A stretch of 64,000 bases of DNA from Paralichthys olivaceus (GCF_024713975.1 NC_091096.1:21574458-21638457), one strand, 5' to 3'. Shown: positions 39,201 through 51,819, numbered from the stretch's first letter. The notes: a model not told the origin generated them from the sequence alone. Program-made: numbers and translations.

Positions 39201-42200
39201 CAGCATGTGAACGTTAACAGTGTCTTATTACCCAGACTGTGATAGTCCAATGTGCGCGGTTGCACTTTTTGCAGGGTTGGGTCAGTTCCGGATAGATTTA
39301 TCAAAGTGGCTGTCCCTACCACTATACTCGGTTGGGCTTGGGTCGGATCAGATAAATGTGGCCTGAGTCACGCTCTACTCTTACAGTAACCTTTTAACCA
39401 AATAAGTTTTATGTCTAAAAAAAATCAAACGGACGGTGGGGCCAGTGGGCAAGATACATAATCGGTATGTGCCTGACCATCGTCAGCCCTGGTTACACCG
39501 ACCACCATGGCAGTTCTAGCATCCACATTGAGTAACAAAACATTTAGCATAGCCTGGGTTGTAGCTGATGGGGACTAATACACAGAAAGTATTGATGAAT
39601 GTGTGCACATACACATAAGCTCTGTCTGGCAGCTACTCAGGTTTACACAGTGCTTCTGAACAATGACTTCCCGACAGTAGTTGCTGAAGGAGATACAGTT
39701 ATGCTCACTCAGGTTTTAGAGCTGTGACCTTTCAGCTTGCATTTCAAATCTTTTGGCAACAGTCGCTCAGTGCACATTGTAGGCTAAAGTTAGATGAGCA
39801 AATTCTTTCCTCCGTTGGTTCGGCAACAGCTGTAAGTCTGTACACGTATATTAATCTGTTTATTTTTCCTCTCCGCAGCTTATTTGTAGCAGAAAAAATA
39901 AAACCCAAGAAGTGAAGCAGAAAATAAGTGACTTTTTGGAGGGTAAGGACATTTATTAAAACATTAAAGGTTTTTGTCGCTAACCTCTTCTGGTCCCTTG
40001 ATGACACAAACAAGTGCTGTTTAGTGGAGATACACTCAGAGCCCCATGGGTGAATTAAAAACAGAAGGTTATATCATACAGTTTGGATCATGTAGTTTTG
40101 GATCTGTTTTGCAGATTGAGAGCTCGGGGTTGGTGTTGTGGGGTTAGTGTGGCAGGCTGCGCACAACACAGAATTAACTACTGATAAGTTTTTATTACAT
40201 ATCACTTCACCACATGCAACAGACATTAACAAAACACAAGATTGGATTTAGTTTTGAAGCTAGATTGAGGCTAGATTGAGGTTTTGAAGCTAGATTGAGT
40301 CATGACCATCCAACTGCGTCATCTAAACGTACAATTGTCTGTTGTGTCACAGATCGCTGCTACATCCCTTTGTTAAGGGCAACCGACAACACCTCTCAGC
40401 CCATCATCGCGGCTTCATGGTCACCTGAGTCCTCAGAGAGTCTCTCGCTGATCCAGCAACACATAAGAAGCCCAAAGGATCCACTGATGACTGTCACAGC
40501 CTTTGCTGGCCCACTGAGCCCGTCCAAAGCAAGTTGTTTATGTTCTTTTCCTACCTGTCTCATTCGGTGTGTTTCAGCAGATCACGTCATTAATCTGCGA
40601 TGTTTAAAGATCAATACATATTATTAACATTATTTGAAATGTATAACTTAAAAAAATATATCCTTCTGCAGGCAGATGACTTTCGCCGCTCCTGGAAGAC
40701 GCCACCCCGAGACCGAGCCGACCTTTTCCACAACATCCTCAAGTCTGATCCTGACCGTGGGGCAGAGAGAGTGGGCAGGTAAATCCAACACAGTAATCTC
40801 AATACATTTATCAGACTTGGAAAACTCTGCTTGGCTCTCCATCAGTGAGAGTTAAATTAAATACATTTAACATTGCAACGATGACTTGTAGTCATAGTTC
40901 TTGACTAATTGCTCACGATTGCGGTTCAACAATTCACTGGAGGAAAAATGTTTTGCAACAGCAGGATTAATATGTGTTTGGGGATTATGAACAAGTTGAG
41001 CCATGTGTAACACACGCTGGGTTCAAATCTGGTTCATCCTTTGTTCCAGGCCATCCACTCATTTTTTCATTATTTCTTTCCAATCGTCACTCTGTGCAAC
41101 CAAACACAAATTTAATCCTGGACAATAAATCAGAGTTTACATTCAAAATGTAATGTAAAATGGTAAATGGTTGTATTTATATAGCCCTTTTCTAGTTTTG
41201 AAGACCACTCAAAGCGCTTTACACTACAGTTTTCCATTCACCCATTCACACACACATTCATACAGTGCTTCTATAGCTAGCACTTTTGGTGTTCTATTGG
41301 GCAGTTTTGGGGTTCAGTATCTTGCCCAAGGACACTTTGGCATGCAGATGGGAAGACTGGGGATCGAACTTCCGACCTCACAGCCACATTCACCCAATGT
41401 AAAGTCCTTGAAAATAAAATTAATACTCGATGACATCTAAATTTGTAGTCCGGGTGTGTCTTTATTATTTACAGTGTTAAGTGTGTGTTGTATGAGCTAA
41501 TATTTGATATTGCATAAAAAATGATAATTAGGCCACTGACACTGTGACAACAAGTTTTTCATACATAAACCAATATGCAAAACTGCAGGTTAATTCAGTC
41601 TTTTGCATATCTTTGAATTGTTAAAGTAAGGTTCATGCTCCAGCAACCATGAACACCAGTAATTCTGATTATTACATACAGAGATAGGGTGCATTTTCAT
41701 GTGTAATACTTTAACTAAGCAGTGGTCCCCTCTCCGCAGAGACTTGGCTCATGAGATGGGTCACCCATGGGCTGAGTACTGGGACTTCCTGGACAGTTTT
41801 GTGGATCTGTCATCCCCAGAGGGGCTCCGAAAGCTGGAAGAGTTTCTGAGCAAGAAGGATTTCAGCCCTCGAGGTCAAGACGAGGCTGGAGAGAATGAGA
41901 CCAGCAACAGGTTCAAAACCCCCTCTCCAGGTATTCTCTCCCTCAGTAGGCCGAAAAAATAAAAATACTCTATTTTTATATGAAAAATATAATGGTATAA
42001 ACTGCTGAAGTAAGAAATGTTGTGTGAACATCGCAGATCATACTCCCTGGGTTTTTACCAAGACCAGTGCAAAATCAAAAAAACAGTTCTGGTGCCTAAA
42101 CATGTTCCAGAATCAATAAATACAAAAGCACAAAATGACAGTCAAAGATAAGAGTGGCCTTTTTATTGCTAAGTTGAAAGTTGAAATAATTTTAATTTTA

Positions 42201-45132
42201 CTCATAACAAAATCCCTTTATAAATAAAACCTACAATAATTTAACACTAAATCACAGTTTCAGAGCTTAGTAAAGCAAAACACAATCTTCAAACTTGTCA
42301 TCAATTGTCTCCTCATCGCCGGGGCCAGGGATGCCCACACTGCCGGCTGATGTGTTTTGCATGAGGCCAGTAAAACACAGAACAACCTTCCAAATGTATC
42401 TGTATGTCGCCAGGTACTTCATTAAGTTTATTTTGTTCCTCCCTCTACAAATATTTGCTGCACCTCCCGGTGTCGGAATTCTTTCGCGCGATATACAGCC
42501 ACACTTTTGACCAGTTAGCTTGTGGCAGCTTGTTGTGATGTCGACTGGAGTTTGAGGAAGCTGCTAGCTAACTCTAGGCTGATGTTACGTGCTGCCAGCA
42601 CCATGTAGATGGTACTTTGCCACCAGAGTTAAGTGTAATGTTAACCAGACACGTGTTGTGATATATATGAAGCCTGTAAACAGTAAAACTATTTCAGTAC
42701 AAAGCTCAGACAGCAATCTGTGTTGTGATTCGGTCTGGCCATGGAGAAAACAGGCACTGGACAGCCTCTTGTGAGATATAAGTAAACTATGCATTTTGCA
42801 GAACTACATTATTTGTTGCTTTGACGAATTATATGATAATGTTGCACTCTAATAACAGTGACGAGTTTGCAATGTATTTTGCGTTTGCAGGTAAACCCAA
42901 AAAGTTCTGCAACTCCATCTCGGTCGGTGCCTTCCTGGATGAGGGTGATGACATCAGCCTAGAGGAGATGAAGAACCGGCAGAATGCAGCACTCACCAGT
43001 ATCACCTCCTCTGCATCCAAGGACGGTCTGAAGGGAGCCGTGGGCGGCCATGAGTTCCACATTCTGCCCATTCCGCTGCACCACCACGGGGCTGATCTGA
43101 TTGAAACGGCGGCTGAGCAGGACCTTCTGTGCTGCTGCGACGACGGCCTACTGTCACCCGGTGTTGTCTGCAAAAATGGGGTGTGCTCCTCCTCCAAAAA
43201 CCGGACTCACAATGGAGACAAGGTGTCTCCCCGCACGTCTCCGTCCTCCTGCCGGCTGTCGCCCATCTCCAACCTCATGGTGGAGTTTGAGCGCATGTCA
43301 CAGCAAGAGCCATTGGACAGCCCCACCAGCAGCAGGGAAAGGAGGAGCAGTGGCGGCAGCCGGCACAGGGACAGCCGGGACTCCTTCAGCTCTTCCTCAG
43401 CCATAGACCTGTGTTCTGGGCTGAACCGCCTGTCTCTTAGTCACAGCAGTCAGGATGGTGAGGCCTTGGAAGGCCCGAGCTGGAGAACAGAGGGAGGGGT
43501 GGCGGAGGAGAGGCGCAAAAGCGGCAGCTCAGAGGAGTACTTTGAAGCAGAGGAGAGTCTGGAGGTACTGGGCAGGACTAGGGGGTCAGTAACTGGGGGA
43601 CGCAACTTATGTGCTAGGTCTAAGTCGTGGGATCATGGGGGGAGGGACCTGAGCAGCTCTGGGTCCTCTGGGTCCTCCTATAAGTCCTTGGATAACTCCC
43701 ATGAGTTCCTACCCAGGGATCCACCGCACATTAGAAGGGGACTTTTCATTGATGGGTGAGTCTAGCTTATTTATTATAGAAATGAGAAAAGGTTATTCTT
43801 AGTACAATTTCAGAAAATGTGTCCTGTAACCTGTCCTGTCCAAATGTTGTGTTAGTATCTAATATCTGATATGTAATTAACTAACGCTGTCTGTTTGTTA
43901 TTTTTTGGCACTTTTTTCTAGTTGAGGCACTGAAAGACCAGCTAACTCACAGTTAATGTCACAGTCCGCCAGATACAAAATAGTTTGATTATGTTACTAT
44001 GACGATAAATATATACCTGCACGTGTGATGAGATTTCCATTTTTTCACAGTGACTCACCAACCAAGTTAGACAGAGAGGTCTTGTCAGCAATAGACGGCA
44101 TAGACGTCGATCCTCAGAAGTATCCCAGCATTCATAAGTGGAAGAGCACAATGACGTCATACTCTGCATCAGACAGGCAGTGGTGAGTAAATCACAATCT
44201 GAAATACTGTGTTTCATCACTATTGTGAAACATTTTAGTTTCAGAGATCATTTGGTCTGAGCAATACAGGATCTCTGATGCTGGTCTGTGATTTCATCGA
44301 TATAAACACACACATACATTAACATCTTTAATACTGGCTTGTTTATCTAACAGATATTATCTGAAAGGTTAATACACTTACAAAAGAATGATTTTGAAAC
44401 AGTGTTGAATTTCTGTTGCTGTTCCATAAAAGCCAGCAAAAATAGGACAGTGTGAATGCCCAACATTACATTTGTCTGTAAAAGTGCAATTTGAAAAAGT
44501 AAAAGACAAACCATATGGAGGTATAGTACTCTCCTGATTGTTGTCATATTGTGTTATGAGACAGTATGACCCTGTTCAGGCTGGTGTTAAGATCTGTCCT
44601 GGCCGATCTGATCACAAATAGTCAACTAAGTACATGTGTAAACGCAACCAAATGTGTCCTCAATGGGTCTTGAGATTGGATCACTCAAACTACATTCAGA
44701 TGTGTTCTACAACACACATAGCCACACTCTTTTCATTGTGTGAAAGCAAGTATATGTACTAGGCCACATATGAAGGACCACCTACTCAGCTGAGGTCCTC
44801 TGATGACTCTTACACTTCTCAGTATCCATATGTTGATATCATCACTGACCAACACAACGATTCCAGTTCTTTGTAATTGGCAAAATTCTTTTGCTGATGT
44901 GTGTTGTTGTGTGTCCTCCAGCTGGCCCAGCCCTGCGTTGATAAAACCACGACTCAGGATGCATCATCAGACTCCCGGCTCCCCGGTCAGCGACCTGATG
45001 TCTCCCAGCGGTCGCTTCAGTCCAGCCCGGCACGCTGCCTCACCGGACTTCAGCCCAAGCCGTTACAGCCCTGCCAATGCTAGCTACATCCAGCGCATCC
45101 GCCTCAAGCACTTAAACGAGCCATCGATTTAA
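35609..45132 (+). CDS. ankle2: Ankyrin repeat and LEM domain-containing protein 2
   Basis: ANKLE2 (LEM4) is an ER/nuclear-envelope protein that promotes BAF dephosphorylation at mitotic exit by favouring PP2A and restraining VRK1. Coding exons: 35609-36083, 37131-37325, 37639-37823, 38598-38786, 38891-39013, 39879-39942, 40353-40528, 40672-40778, 41740-41930, 42891-43755, 44051-44182, 44922-45132. Phases agree, giving 970 residues (human 938). Domains in order: LEM (about 1-47, [20 protein letters not shown]), the [13 protein letters not shown] motif, a segment at about 145-200 resembling the viroplasmin/RNase H1 N-terminal fold, ankyrin repeats (about 286-312 and 349-375, VMHVAAKEN and [10 protein letters not shown]), and a Ser-rich tail ending [12 protein letters not shown]. 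The exon opening at 35598 carries an in-frame stop just before the start codon, so the human N-terminal transmembrane segment is absent from this model. Confidence 0.96.
36084..37130 (+). other. ankle2: ANKLE2 intron 1 of the coding region
   Basis: It contains a long TA microsatellite at about 36173-36239 and otherwise shows nothing recognisable. Confidence 0.7.
36173..36239. repeat. AT dinucleotide microsatellite
   Basis: About 65 bp of uninterrupted TA repeats in an ANKLE2 intron. Confidence 0.95.
40251..40300. repeat. ankle2: Short tandem duplication (GCTAGATTGAGG units)
   Basis: The unit GTTTTGAAGCTAGATTGAG occurs twice with an extra GCTAGATTGAG copy between. It lies about 50 bp upstream of the ANKLE2 exon that starts at 40353. 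Confidence 0.85.
41160..41410 (+). repeat. Dispersed teleost repeat in an ANKLE2 intron
   Basis: The sequence runs GTAAATGGTTGTATTTATATAGCCC, CCACTCAAAGCGCTTTACACTACAG, CATTCACCCATTCACACAC, TTGCCCAAGGACACTTTGGCATGCAG and GGGGATCGAACTTCCGACC. These blocks in this order are a familiar, very abundant fish repeat. Its superfamily is not certain to me. Confidence 0.75.
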
Positions 45133-46091
45133 CTGCCCACCCTGTCCCTCCCTCCGCCTCCTACCACTACGGCCATAACCCCTCCCCTTTACCTAACCTC
45201 CCCACGACAAACCCAGCTGCACCAAGTGGCTACTCCACAGCTCAGAAACCACATACCTAACAGAAATATGCACAAGTGTCTGGAAAATTTGTATTAATGA
45301 TGTATGGTACTACTACTATGTAATACAGGAATTCTCATCACGTTGGGTTGTGATGTACACTCAAGACTTTAAAAAAGAAAAAATGAAACCTTGATCATTT
45401 ATGTACTGTATGGGCGTGGATCATGTTGAGTTGACGGTAACGTTATTTGTGGCAAGAGTGAAGCACCTGTAGTCGACCTTTTTGAATATCACAAAGTTAG
45501 GCCGCACTCCCCAAAGTTAGTTGGTCACTAAAACCTTAGTGTTGAGTCCTCAAACAGGATTCTGTCACTGAAGATGTTCTTAAAAAGAAAAAAAAAAAGT
45601 TCAATGTCAAATATTTTAAAAATTATTTTTTTGTATGTTGGTCAGTAGCACAAAATTTAAATGTTTTTATCAAAGGTATTAAAAACCGACTGCCATTTCC
45701 TATGTTTTTCCTCAGTTCAGGAATTGCCTTAATTTTCTGAAGTGACGGACCAGCTCTCTGTCAGTTTGTGTCGGTCACAGACGATTGCGGCAAACATGGG
45801 GAAAACCGACAAGACTGAGATCTTCCATGTTTTTATTTTGTTCTTCTTAATAAAATGCATACATTTTCTATCTTTTCTCAGTGGTTCCTGGACATGTCTT
45901 GACTTTTCCTTTCAGCCACTTACAGCGGCCTTAGACTGTGCAATGTTTATTTTCATGTTTTTTTTTCAAATCACATTGTGTTAGTATGAGTGACAACACA
46001 CACCCACACTTAAGTATGTTTCATACTTTTTTGTATCTGAGCTAAATCAGCTCAGTCTTAGAAAACCTTGAAGCTGTATTATGCCATTTTT

Positions 46092-46106
46092 ACCACTAGG
46101 GGGCAG
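46092..46106 (+). promoter_or_regulatory. CTCF-like motif in the ANKLE2 3' region
   Basis: ACCACTAGGGGGCAG agrees with the CTCF core CCASYAGRKGGCRS. Binding cannot be judged from sequence, and the word also occurs in common vertebrate repeats. Confidence 0.35.
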
Positions 46107-46811
46107 AAAGACTGAACTCCACAGCAACAAAACCCTGATACACTATTTCACAGCTGACTGGTGTTGTTAACAGAGAACTGCCTTAAAGCTGTCAGACTAC
46201 ACACCTGATGAGCTGACATCTGCACAGAGCTGCATTTTTGGTTCCCAGTGAGATCGGCAGTTATCACGACACATTTCACTTCACAAATGGTTATTTGATT
46301 CAGTTTGAAATTTAAAATTGCTGCTTGGTAAGAGATTTAACATCCAGAACAATGTCATGGATCTCAAGTTGGCGAGCGGTAAACTCATGGCAGGTCCCTC
46401 CAGTTCTCCATGTTAACATTTTTATTGAATTGTTAAAAACCTGCTGTATAACTACAGTATCTAACTGATAAATTCACTGCTGTACCAGGGCTCATTAAGA
46501 ACAAAGAAGCCCATCATTATCAATATTCAGATTGCGACTAGGTTGAAAGAAACAAGTGTTCTGAATGTAAACATTGTCTTTATCTGAGAGCACAACCTCC
46601 TTCACTGAGCTGATTGTATCGTCATCCTCGTGCTCTCAGGTGACATCGGATCAAACTCTGGTCTCTGAATGTTTCTGAATGTGGAACTTTGCAAAAATGC
46701 ACCTAATCGACTTAAACCATGCTTCTTGTGCTTTTAGCATTCTGTACTTTCTTAAAAACTAAATGGTGAACTCTTTCTGTACGTCTAGATCTCGTTTGCT
46801 TTCAACTAACC

Positions 46812-46817
46812 AATAAA
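46812..46817 (+). terminator. ankle2: Candidate polyadenylation signal of ANKLE2
   Basis: AATAAA lies on the plus strand about 110 bp from the minus-strand signal of the convergent PGAM5 gene. It is the last canonical hexamer before that gene. Confidence 0.5.
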
Positions 46818-46925
46818 AACATCACTCTTACTTTACTGCCAACGTTTCCACGTGCGTTTCTTTTTACTTCTGTAGCATCGGCGAGAAAGGACTTGTGGAA
46901 AAAACAAATGACTTCAATTAGTAAT

Positions 46926-46931
46926 TTTATT
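46926..46931 (-). terminator. pgam5: Candidate polyadenylation signal of PGAM5
   Basis: TTTATT on the plus strand reads AATAAA on the minus strand, about 380 bp after the PGAM5 stop codon. Confidence 0.5.
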
Positions 46932-47280
46932 TTCATCAGCTGCACCTTACAACACAATCCTCACTTCAGTAAACTGTAATGACTAGTAAAGCTAACAGCA
47001 CGACTTGTGTTTACGACAGCTATACAAATACAACTTTCATTTTCTTTTTTGGTTTTAAAAATCAATCACTCGTGTAAAAATCTTCAGTTACATTCAGGAG
47101 GAGTTGCTATGCAGCTGTTAACCACTTCCGGTATCCTATGGCACTGAAGTAACCACTACGCCACCAGTCTCTCCTTACATGATGGTCGCTCAAATACAAA
47201 ATCATAACATCAAAAGTACGTTTCAAGACACTTAAGGAGAAAATGACCCTGCGGCCGATCTGAGTCCCAGAAACTTTGCA

Positions 47281-47308
47281 GTGTGTGTGTGTGTGGGGGG
47301 GGGGGGGT
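47281..47308. repeat. GT run followed by a poly-G run
   Basis: About 12 bp of GT repeat runs into a poly-G run of about 15 bp just downstream of the PGAM5 stop codon, within its 3' untranslated region. Confidence 0.85.
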
Positions 47309-47310
47309 CA

Positions 47311-50300
47311 TCAGGTTCGCGTTAGTTTGTCCGGCGGCATGAATCCAGCGTCTCCCAGAGTTCTGAGGGCCACCCTGCCGCTGGGTCGGATGGTGAGCCA
47401 TGTGATGCTGCCGTTATTCAAACCCATGCGTAACCAGCCCTCAGGAGGAAACTGCAGAGCCCTGAGAGACCATAAGACGAAAAGAAACATTTGAGTAATG
47501 AGGCCACTGTAAATTTAAAGGGCACTTATTTGTGTTTGGTTTTGTCCAATTAATAATCATTTAGAGCTGATAAGACATTTCTCATTTTACAGAGTAAACA
47601 AAGCAGAAAGGATGTGCATTTTTGTTAACATTTTAGGTTAAGAAAAGTTATTTTATTGTTATTTTTATTAAGTGTTTGTTTATGTTTAAACTGTAAAATA
47701 TAAGGCGTCAATTATCTTTCTTTGTCATATGGCTTTGATGACGACATCTTAGGAATCATGCCAAAATATCAGAATCGTTTTACTCCCTGATAATTGTATC
47801 GGCATCAACCGCGTAAAATCTGTATTGGTCGGGCTTCGCTGAATATCCAGGAGCAGTCACCAAAAAATACACATGTGTAGCAGTTAGCATGTTTACATCA
47901 AAGAGGATTCTCCCTTTAGGAGCGTGACACAACTAAAGCACAAATTCAATCATAGGATCTTATGAGGCAGAATTAACACAACAGTTAGCAAAGCAAGAGC
48001 CCACACTCTGGCCGCGGCGTGAACCGCGACCACGTTGCCCGCTGACGACACAAACCTGCAGACAAAATAACGGATGACATTGGCATGACACACGATGATC
48101 TCATAGCTGTCCTCCTTCTGCTTGGGGTCAGCCCGGTGGATGTAGCGGCGGAAGGCTGCCTCAATGCGAGCCCCGTCTTCATGGTACTGCTGGAGGATGG
48201 TAGAGAGGTTGAAAGCCAGCTTTGTCTCATGAAAAAGGTTCCGTCAGAACCCGTCAGTCAGTACATGATGCTGCTGTACACTGTGAGGAATGTCTGAAGA
48301 GCTTCTTTCCAAAATAACCAAGATAGAAGTGCTCCTTCTGAAATCACTGTTGACTTGACTTGCAGAAAACTGGATTATTCAAATGAATGATCCAATTATG
48401 TCCAACAAACTTCAGGTGAGGCATTACTGAAAAACAGGTTAGCAAGAAATGTTTTCTGAACAATTCTGTTTTTAAGAAAAACAAGTGTAACTGACTTCTT
48501 TCTGTCATGGTGACACCATGTTTGAAGATTTTAAATGGAAGTTTACCAGGATAAAATACTGTCCTGGTTATTCTTGATCATCCACAGACCCCAACATCAA
48601 CAGTCTTCTTTGCTCTGGTTCTATGTTTAAAGTGTTGTACTGTCCTACCTGTGGGTTGCCCGTGTTAAAATGTGTCTATTTGAGTTGATCTGTACTGAAC
48701 TTTGAAAACAAACTTTCCCACGGGAAGATAAAGTTTAAAGTCTGAAGCTAATGGGTTTATCCAGCGTACTCAGGGCAGTGTTTTTGTAAAAGAGTTTTTC
48801 AAATATTATTTTTCATTTAGGAAAAATTTAAATATCCATCTGCAAAAAAATTACTTCTGCAGTGAGGCGAGCTGATTCTAAATTGTATGTAATCCAGAAG
48901 CTGTACCAACTAAATATTTATAGCAACTGTTGATCTCATAGTGGTAGATGATAATAATAGTGACTTCCTGTAACGTTGGCATTTTGGAAATGAACTCTTC
49001 TTATTTCCATTCCTGTGGCATTGCACTGAATGCACTGGCTGATTTTTGCAGCTGTAAGCCTGAACAATCACATGACAGAACGCCTGCACAGACATGTGAG
49101 AGGCACAGAGTTACTTGAATAAAGAAAAGCAAATACAGAAAAATCAGGCCTACATCCACTCTAGCGGTAGAGTGGATGCAGCCTCTCTCACCACAGCATC
49201 AGGTTTCCAGTGAGTGACAGGTGGAACCGGCTCTATAGGTGCGCCCTCCCTCAGCAAATCACACCTCACCAGCTCCACTCCTAGACCCGTACGACATTCA
49301 GCGCGAGGACAAAATGTTATTATATATTTAAGATGTTCGGCGTTTCTGCACCGACTCTAGTTGGTATAGTACAGAAACAAAGTTGTTAAAAGAGAAATAG
49401 TAAGAGGGACCACAAAGATCAACAGGACATGGATGACAAATGTTGTTTTTTTGTCTTCAGAGACAACAGACAATTTCAACAAGAGAATACGTCAAATGAA
49501 AATATGAGTTAAAGTGTGGAAATGTAAAGTTTTACATCTTAAAAGAGTAGTAGCTAAAAACTTTCCAAAACCTTACACATGATCGAAGTTATGAGGCTTA
49601 GTGAGCGGCGGTGTTGGATCTATCCACTACCTGTGAGGTGCTTGCTGATGATGTTTGCAGTCTCTGTGGCTCTGGCCATGCTGGAGTGAATCAGGACATC
49701 GTACTTCAGCCCCAGCGCTGCCAACCTCTGGCCCGTCAACTCAGCCTGTTCACGGCCTGGAAGTAGAGACACAGTCATTACGACGAGGAACTTGTCGGTC
49801 ACATGTGACACCAAGATGGTCAGTAAACTTTGGTTGGAACAACAGGCAAGAGAAGAGGTATCCTCTCCACAATGGGGCTGGTCCCAAACATAGACATGAA
49901 CCTCTTAGACTGAAACTACTCCCCAGAGCGCTGGGAGGTTCCTCATTCATGTAGAGTAAAAAAACTAGACCTAGTGGAGTGAGGATCCTCTCCTGGTCGC
50001 TGTTTCCACTCAGGTTGTACTGGGAGTGTCTGATGAGGAGGATGTTGCGTGTAGCCTTGGGTTTGCCGTTGTCCTGCTCGGAGCTGGGGTCCTCGGTTGC
50101 ACTCTCTTTCTTCTTCCCGTTGGACAGCACAGATGGGTCTCTCCTGAACACAGTTAAGACGCAGCGATCTTCAGATTAGAAGTGGCTTTGTCTGGTTGGT
50201 TAAGGGGTTAAATTTAAGCATGGAGATCTGTGTTAACACAACTATGATTTATGATGATGATCAGCATGAAACTCTGAGGAACTAGTTTTGAAGATTCTCA

Positions 50301-51482
50301 ACGACAAGCTTTATTTTAAAAATGTACTATTTATAGATACGTGGTTGGTCCTCGAGGAATAAGGATCCTGAATCTCACAAATCCTCTTGATCCTTCCTTA
50401 GAATCGGCATGCATCCAAAACTATTCACTTTAGCAACGTGTTGAGTTGAGTTCTAGAAGAGGCAAATCATGTTGTCAAGATAAATTACTTCCAAATCAGC
50501 TGATATCAATCATTTTCACAATAAATGTTAAATTGATGTTTGTGTTCCGTTTAAAGACTCAGTTTCGCTCCTGAGAGAAGGTTGTGATTTTAACAGCTGA
50601 GGACCAAAGGTGACCGAGTTTATCTGTCAGGGTTCACACTCTTTAAAACAATCTCCTCTGGCAGAGTCCTTGTCCTCTTGTTAATCTCTCTTAGAGACAG
50701 GTTGCTTTTTTCTAGCTCTTACCAACTATTTCAATCATTTTCCGGTGTTTTGGTTTCGTTTTGCACTTTTCTGATCGGGACATTGGATATGTTTCGATTT
50801 GTGCTCTCATGCTGCGTTGTCTTCAAACTGCTCTGCTTCCGGTTTGCCTTTAATATTTGTGTAGCATCTTGTGACTGTGTCTAGAAAGGTGCTATATAAA
50901 GTTTATAATAATGATTATTACGTTTGTTAAACAAATGACAATCTGAGGGAGATCATTTATGTGACACACATAGATGTATAATAAACAATAGCTATAGGCT
51001 ATTGGCCTTCAGTTAAATTTCCATTGATAAAACATATATAGAGATAATTGTTGATAAAGTTTTCTGCCCGGACCAATGTGGCACCACATCTTTCACTGAG
51101 ATCAAATGAACTTTAAGTGTCTAGAAGCCTAATAAAGTGATGTCACTGAGCTCTGAGGTGGTTTGCACCCACACAAAGCAACAATGGAGGCAGTGCTCCA
51201 GAGCTAGCTGCGCGGAAACAACCCGAGACAACGCCGGCGGGTCACTCACTTGTCCCAGTTGACGTCCCAGGCGTGTCCGCTCGGGGCCGGTGTGTGGTTG
51301 GCTGGTGTCCACGCCGGCTGCGCAGCTCGGAGCACCGTCAGTCTGGACCACCGGCTGCCCGCCGCCTCCTCGCGCCGCTCCCCGAAGTACCCGCGGGAGT
51401 CGGCGGCGGCGGCCGCGAACACCAGCACGGCGGAGCCTCCGGCGACCCCGCAGATGAGCTGGAAAGTTTTCCTGTACGACAT
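47311..51482 (-). CDS. pgam5: Mitochondrial serine/threonine phosphatase PGAM5
   Basis: PGAM5 is a phosphoglycerate-mutase-fold protein phosphatase of the inner mitochondrial membrane. It acts in fission, mitophagy and cell-death signalling (known substrates include DRP1, FUNDC1 and ASK1). Exons in transcript order: 51250-51482, 49971-50143, 49756 down to 49631, 49280 down to 49192, 48189 down to 48056, 47461 down to 47311. Phases agree, giving 301 residues (human 289). The N-terminal membrane segment (about 8-27) has the GGSAVLVF core where PARL cleaves in mammals. The WDVNWDK multimerisation motif is near residue 72. The catalytic RHSQY has His117, and the second active-site His242 lies in CHANVIRY. 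The protein ends MPPDKLTRT. The human KEAP1-binding NxESGE motif is missing. The donor of the second exon, CTAG|GTCTAG, is weak. The start is the ATG giving MSYRKTFQ, matching MAFRQALQ in human. Confidence 0.96.
48190..49191 (-). other. pgam5: PGAM5 intron 4
   Basis: AT-rich sequence without recognisable elements or extra exons in matching phase. Confidence 0.6.
50144..51249 (-). other. pgam5: PGAM5 intron 1
   Basis: It includes CTAGAAAGGTGCTATATAAAG near 50880-50905, which resembles the 3' tail of a common fish retroelement. Nothing else is recognised. Confidence 0.55.
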
Positions 51483-51804
51483 CGTCCTGCGAGCCGCTGT
51501 GTGGGTTAGCACACTACCGCGAGCTAATTAGCTGAGCTCTGATGGGTCGCTAGCGAGACGCAGCGCCGCCTGTCCTCACTGTTCTGCGGCTTTGTTTGGA
51601 CGAATGGCGTCTGATTGTCCCCCGGGAGCAAGTGAGAGTAAACGCCGTGGCACAGATGAGTGCAGGGCGGCGGCGCTCAGCTACAAACTAAAAATACAGT
51701 CGGCACAACAGATAGCAAGCTAATCTAGTGTCCTACAAACACTACGGAGGCCCGGCGGGGACAAAACTGCTGGACTTCGCTTTTCACACACGTCTCGAGT
51801 TGTG

Positions 51805-51819
51805 CCACAAGAGGGCGCT
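51805..51819 (+). promoter_or_regulatory. CTCF-like motif between PGAM5 and ZDHHC8
   Basis: CCACAAGAGGGCGCT fits the CTCF core with one deviation and lies between the two divergent genes. Occupancy is unknown. Confidence 0.35.

Larger units (their letters stand above)
45133..46830 (+). other. ankle2: ANKLE2 3' untranslated region
   Basis: The stretch from the stop codon to the AATAAA at 46812 shows no coding signal or intron. It includes an earlier AATAAA at 45849-45854. A CTCF-like word lies at 46092-46106. Confidence 0.55.

Noticed and set aside
39281-39390. GGGTTGGGTCAG and GGGTCGGATCAG words, similar to words near 58260-58380
   Set aside because: They may belong to a shared GGGTCGGG-type repeat, but the two regions do not align over enough length by eye to claim a family.
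43141-43406. Alternative-frame open reading frames inside the large ANKLE2 exon
   Set aside because: They are shadows of the GC-rich Ser-rich coding exon 42891-43755.
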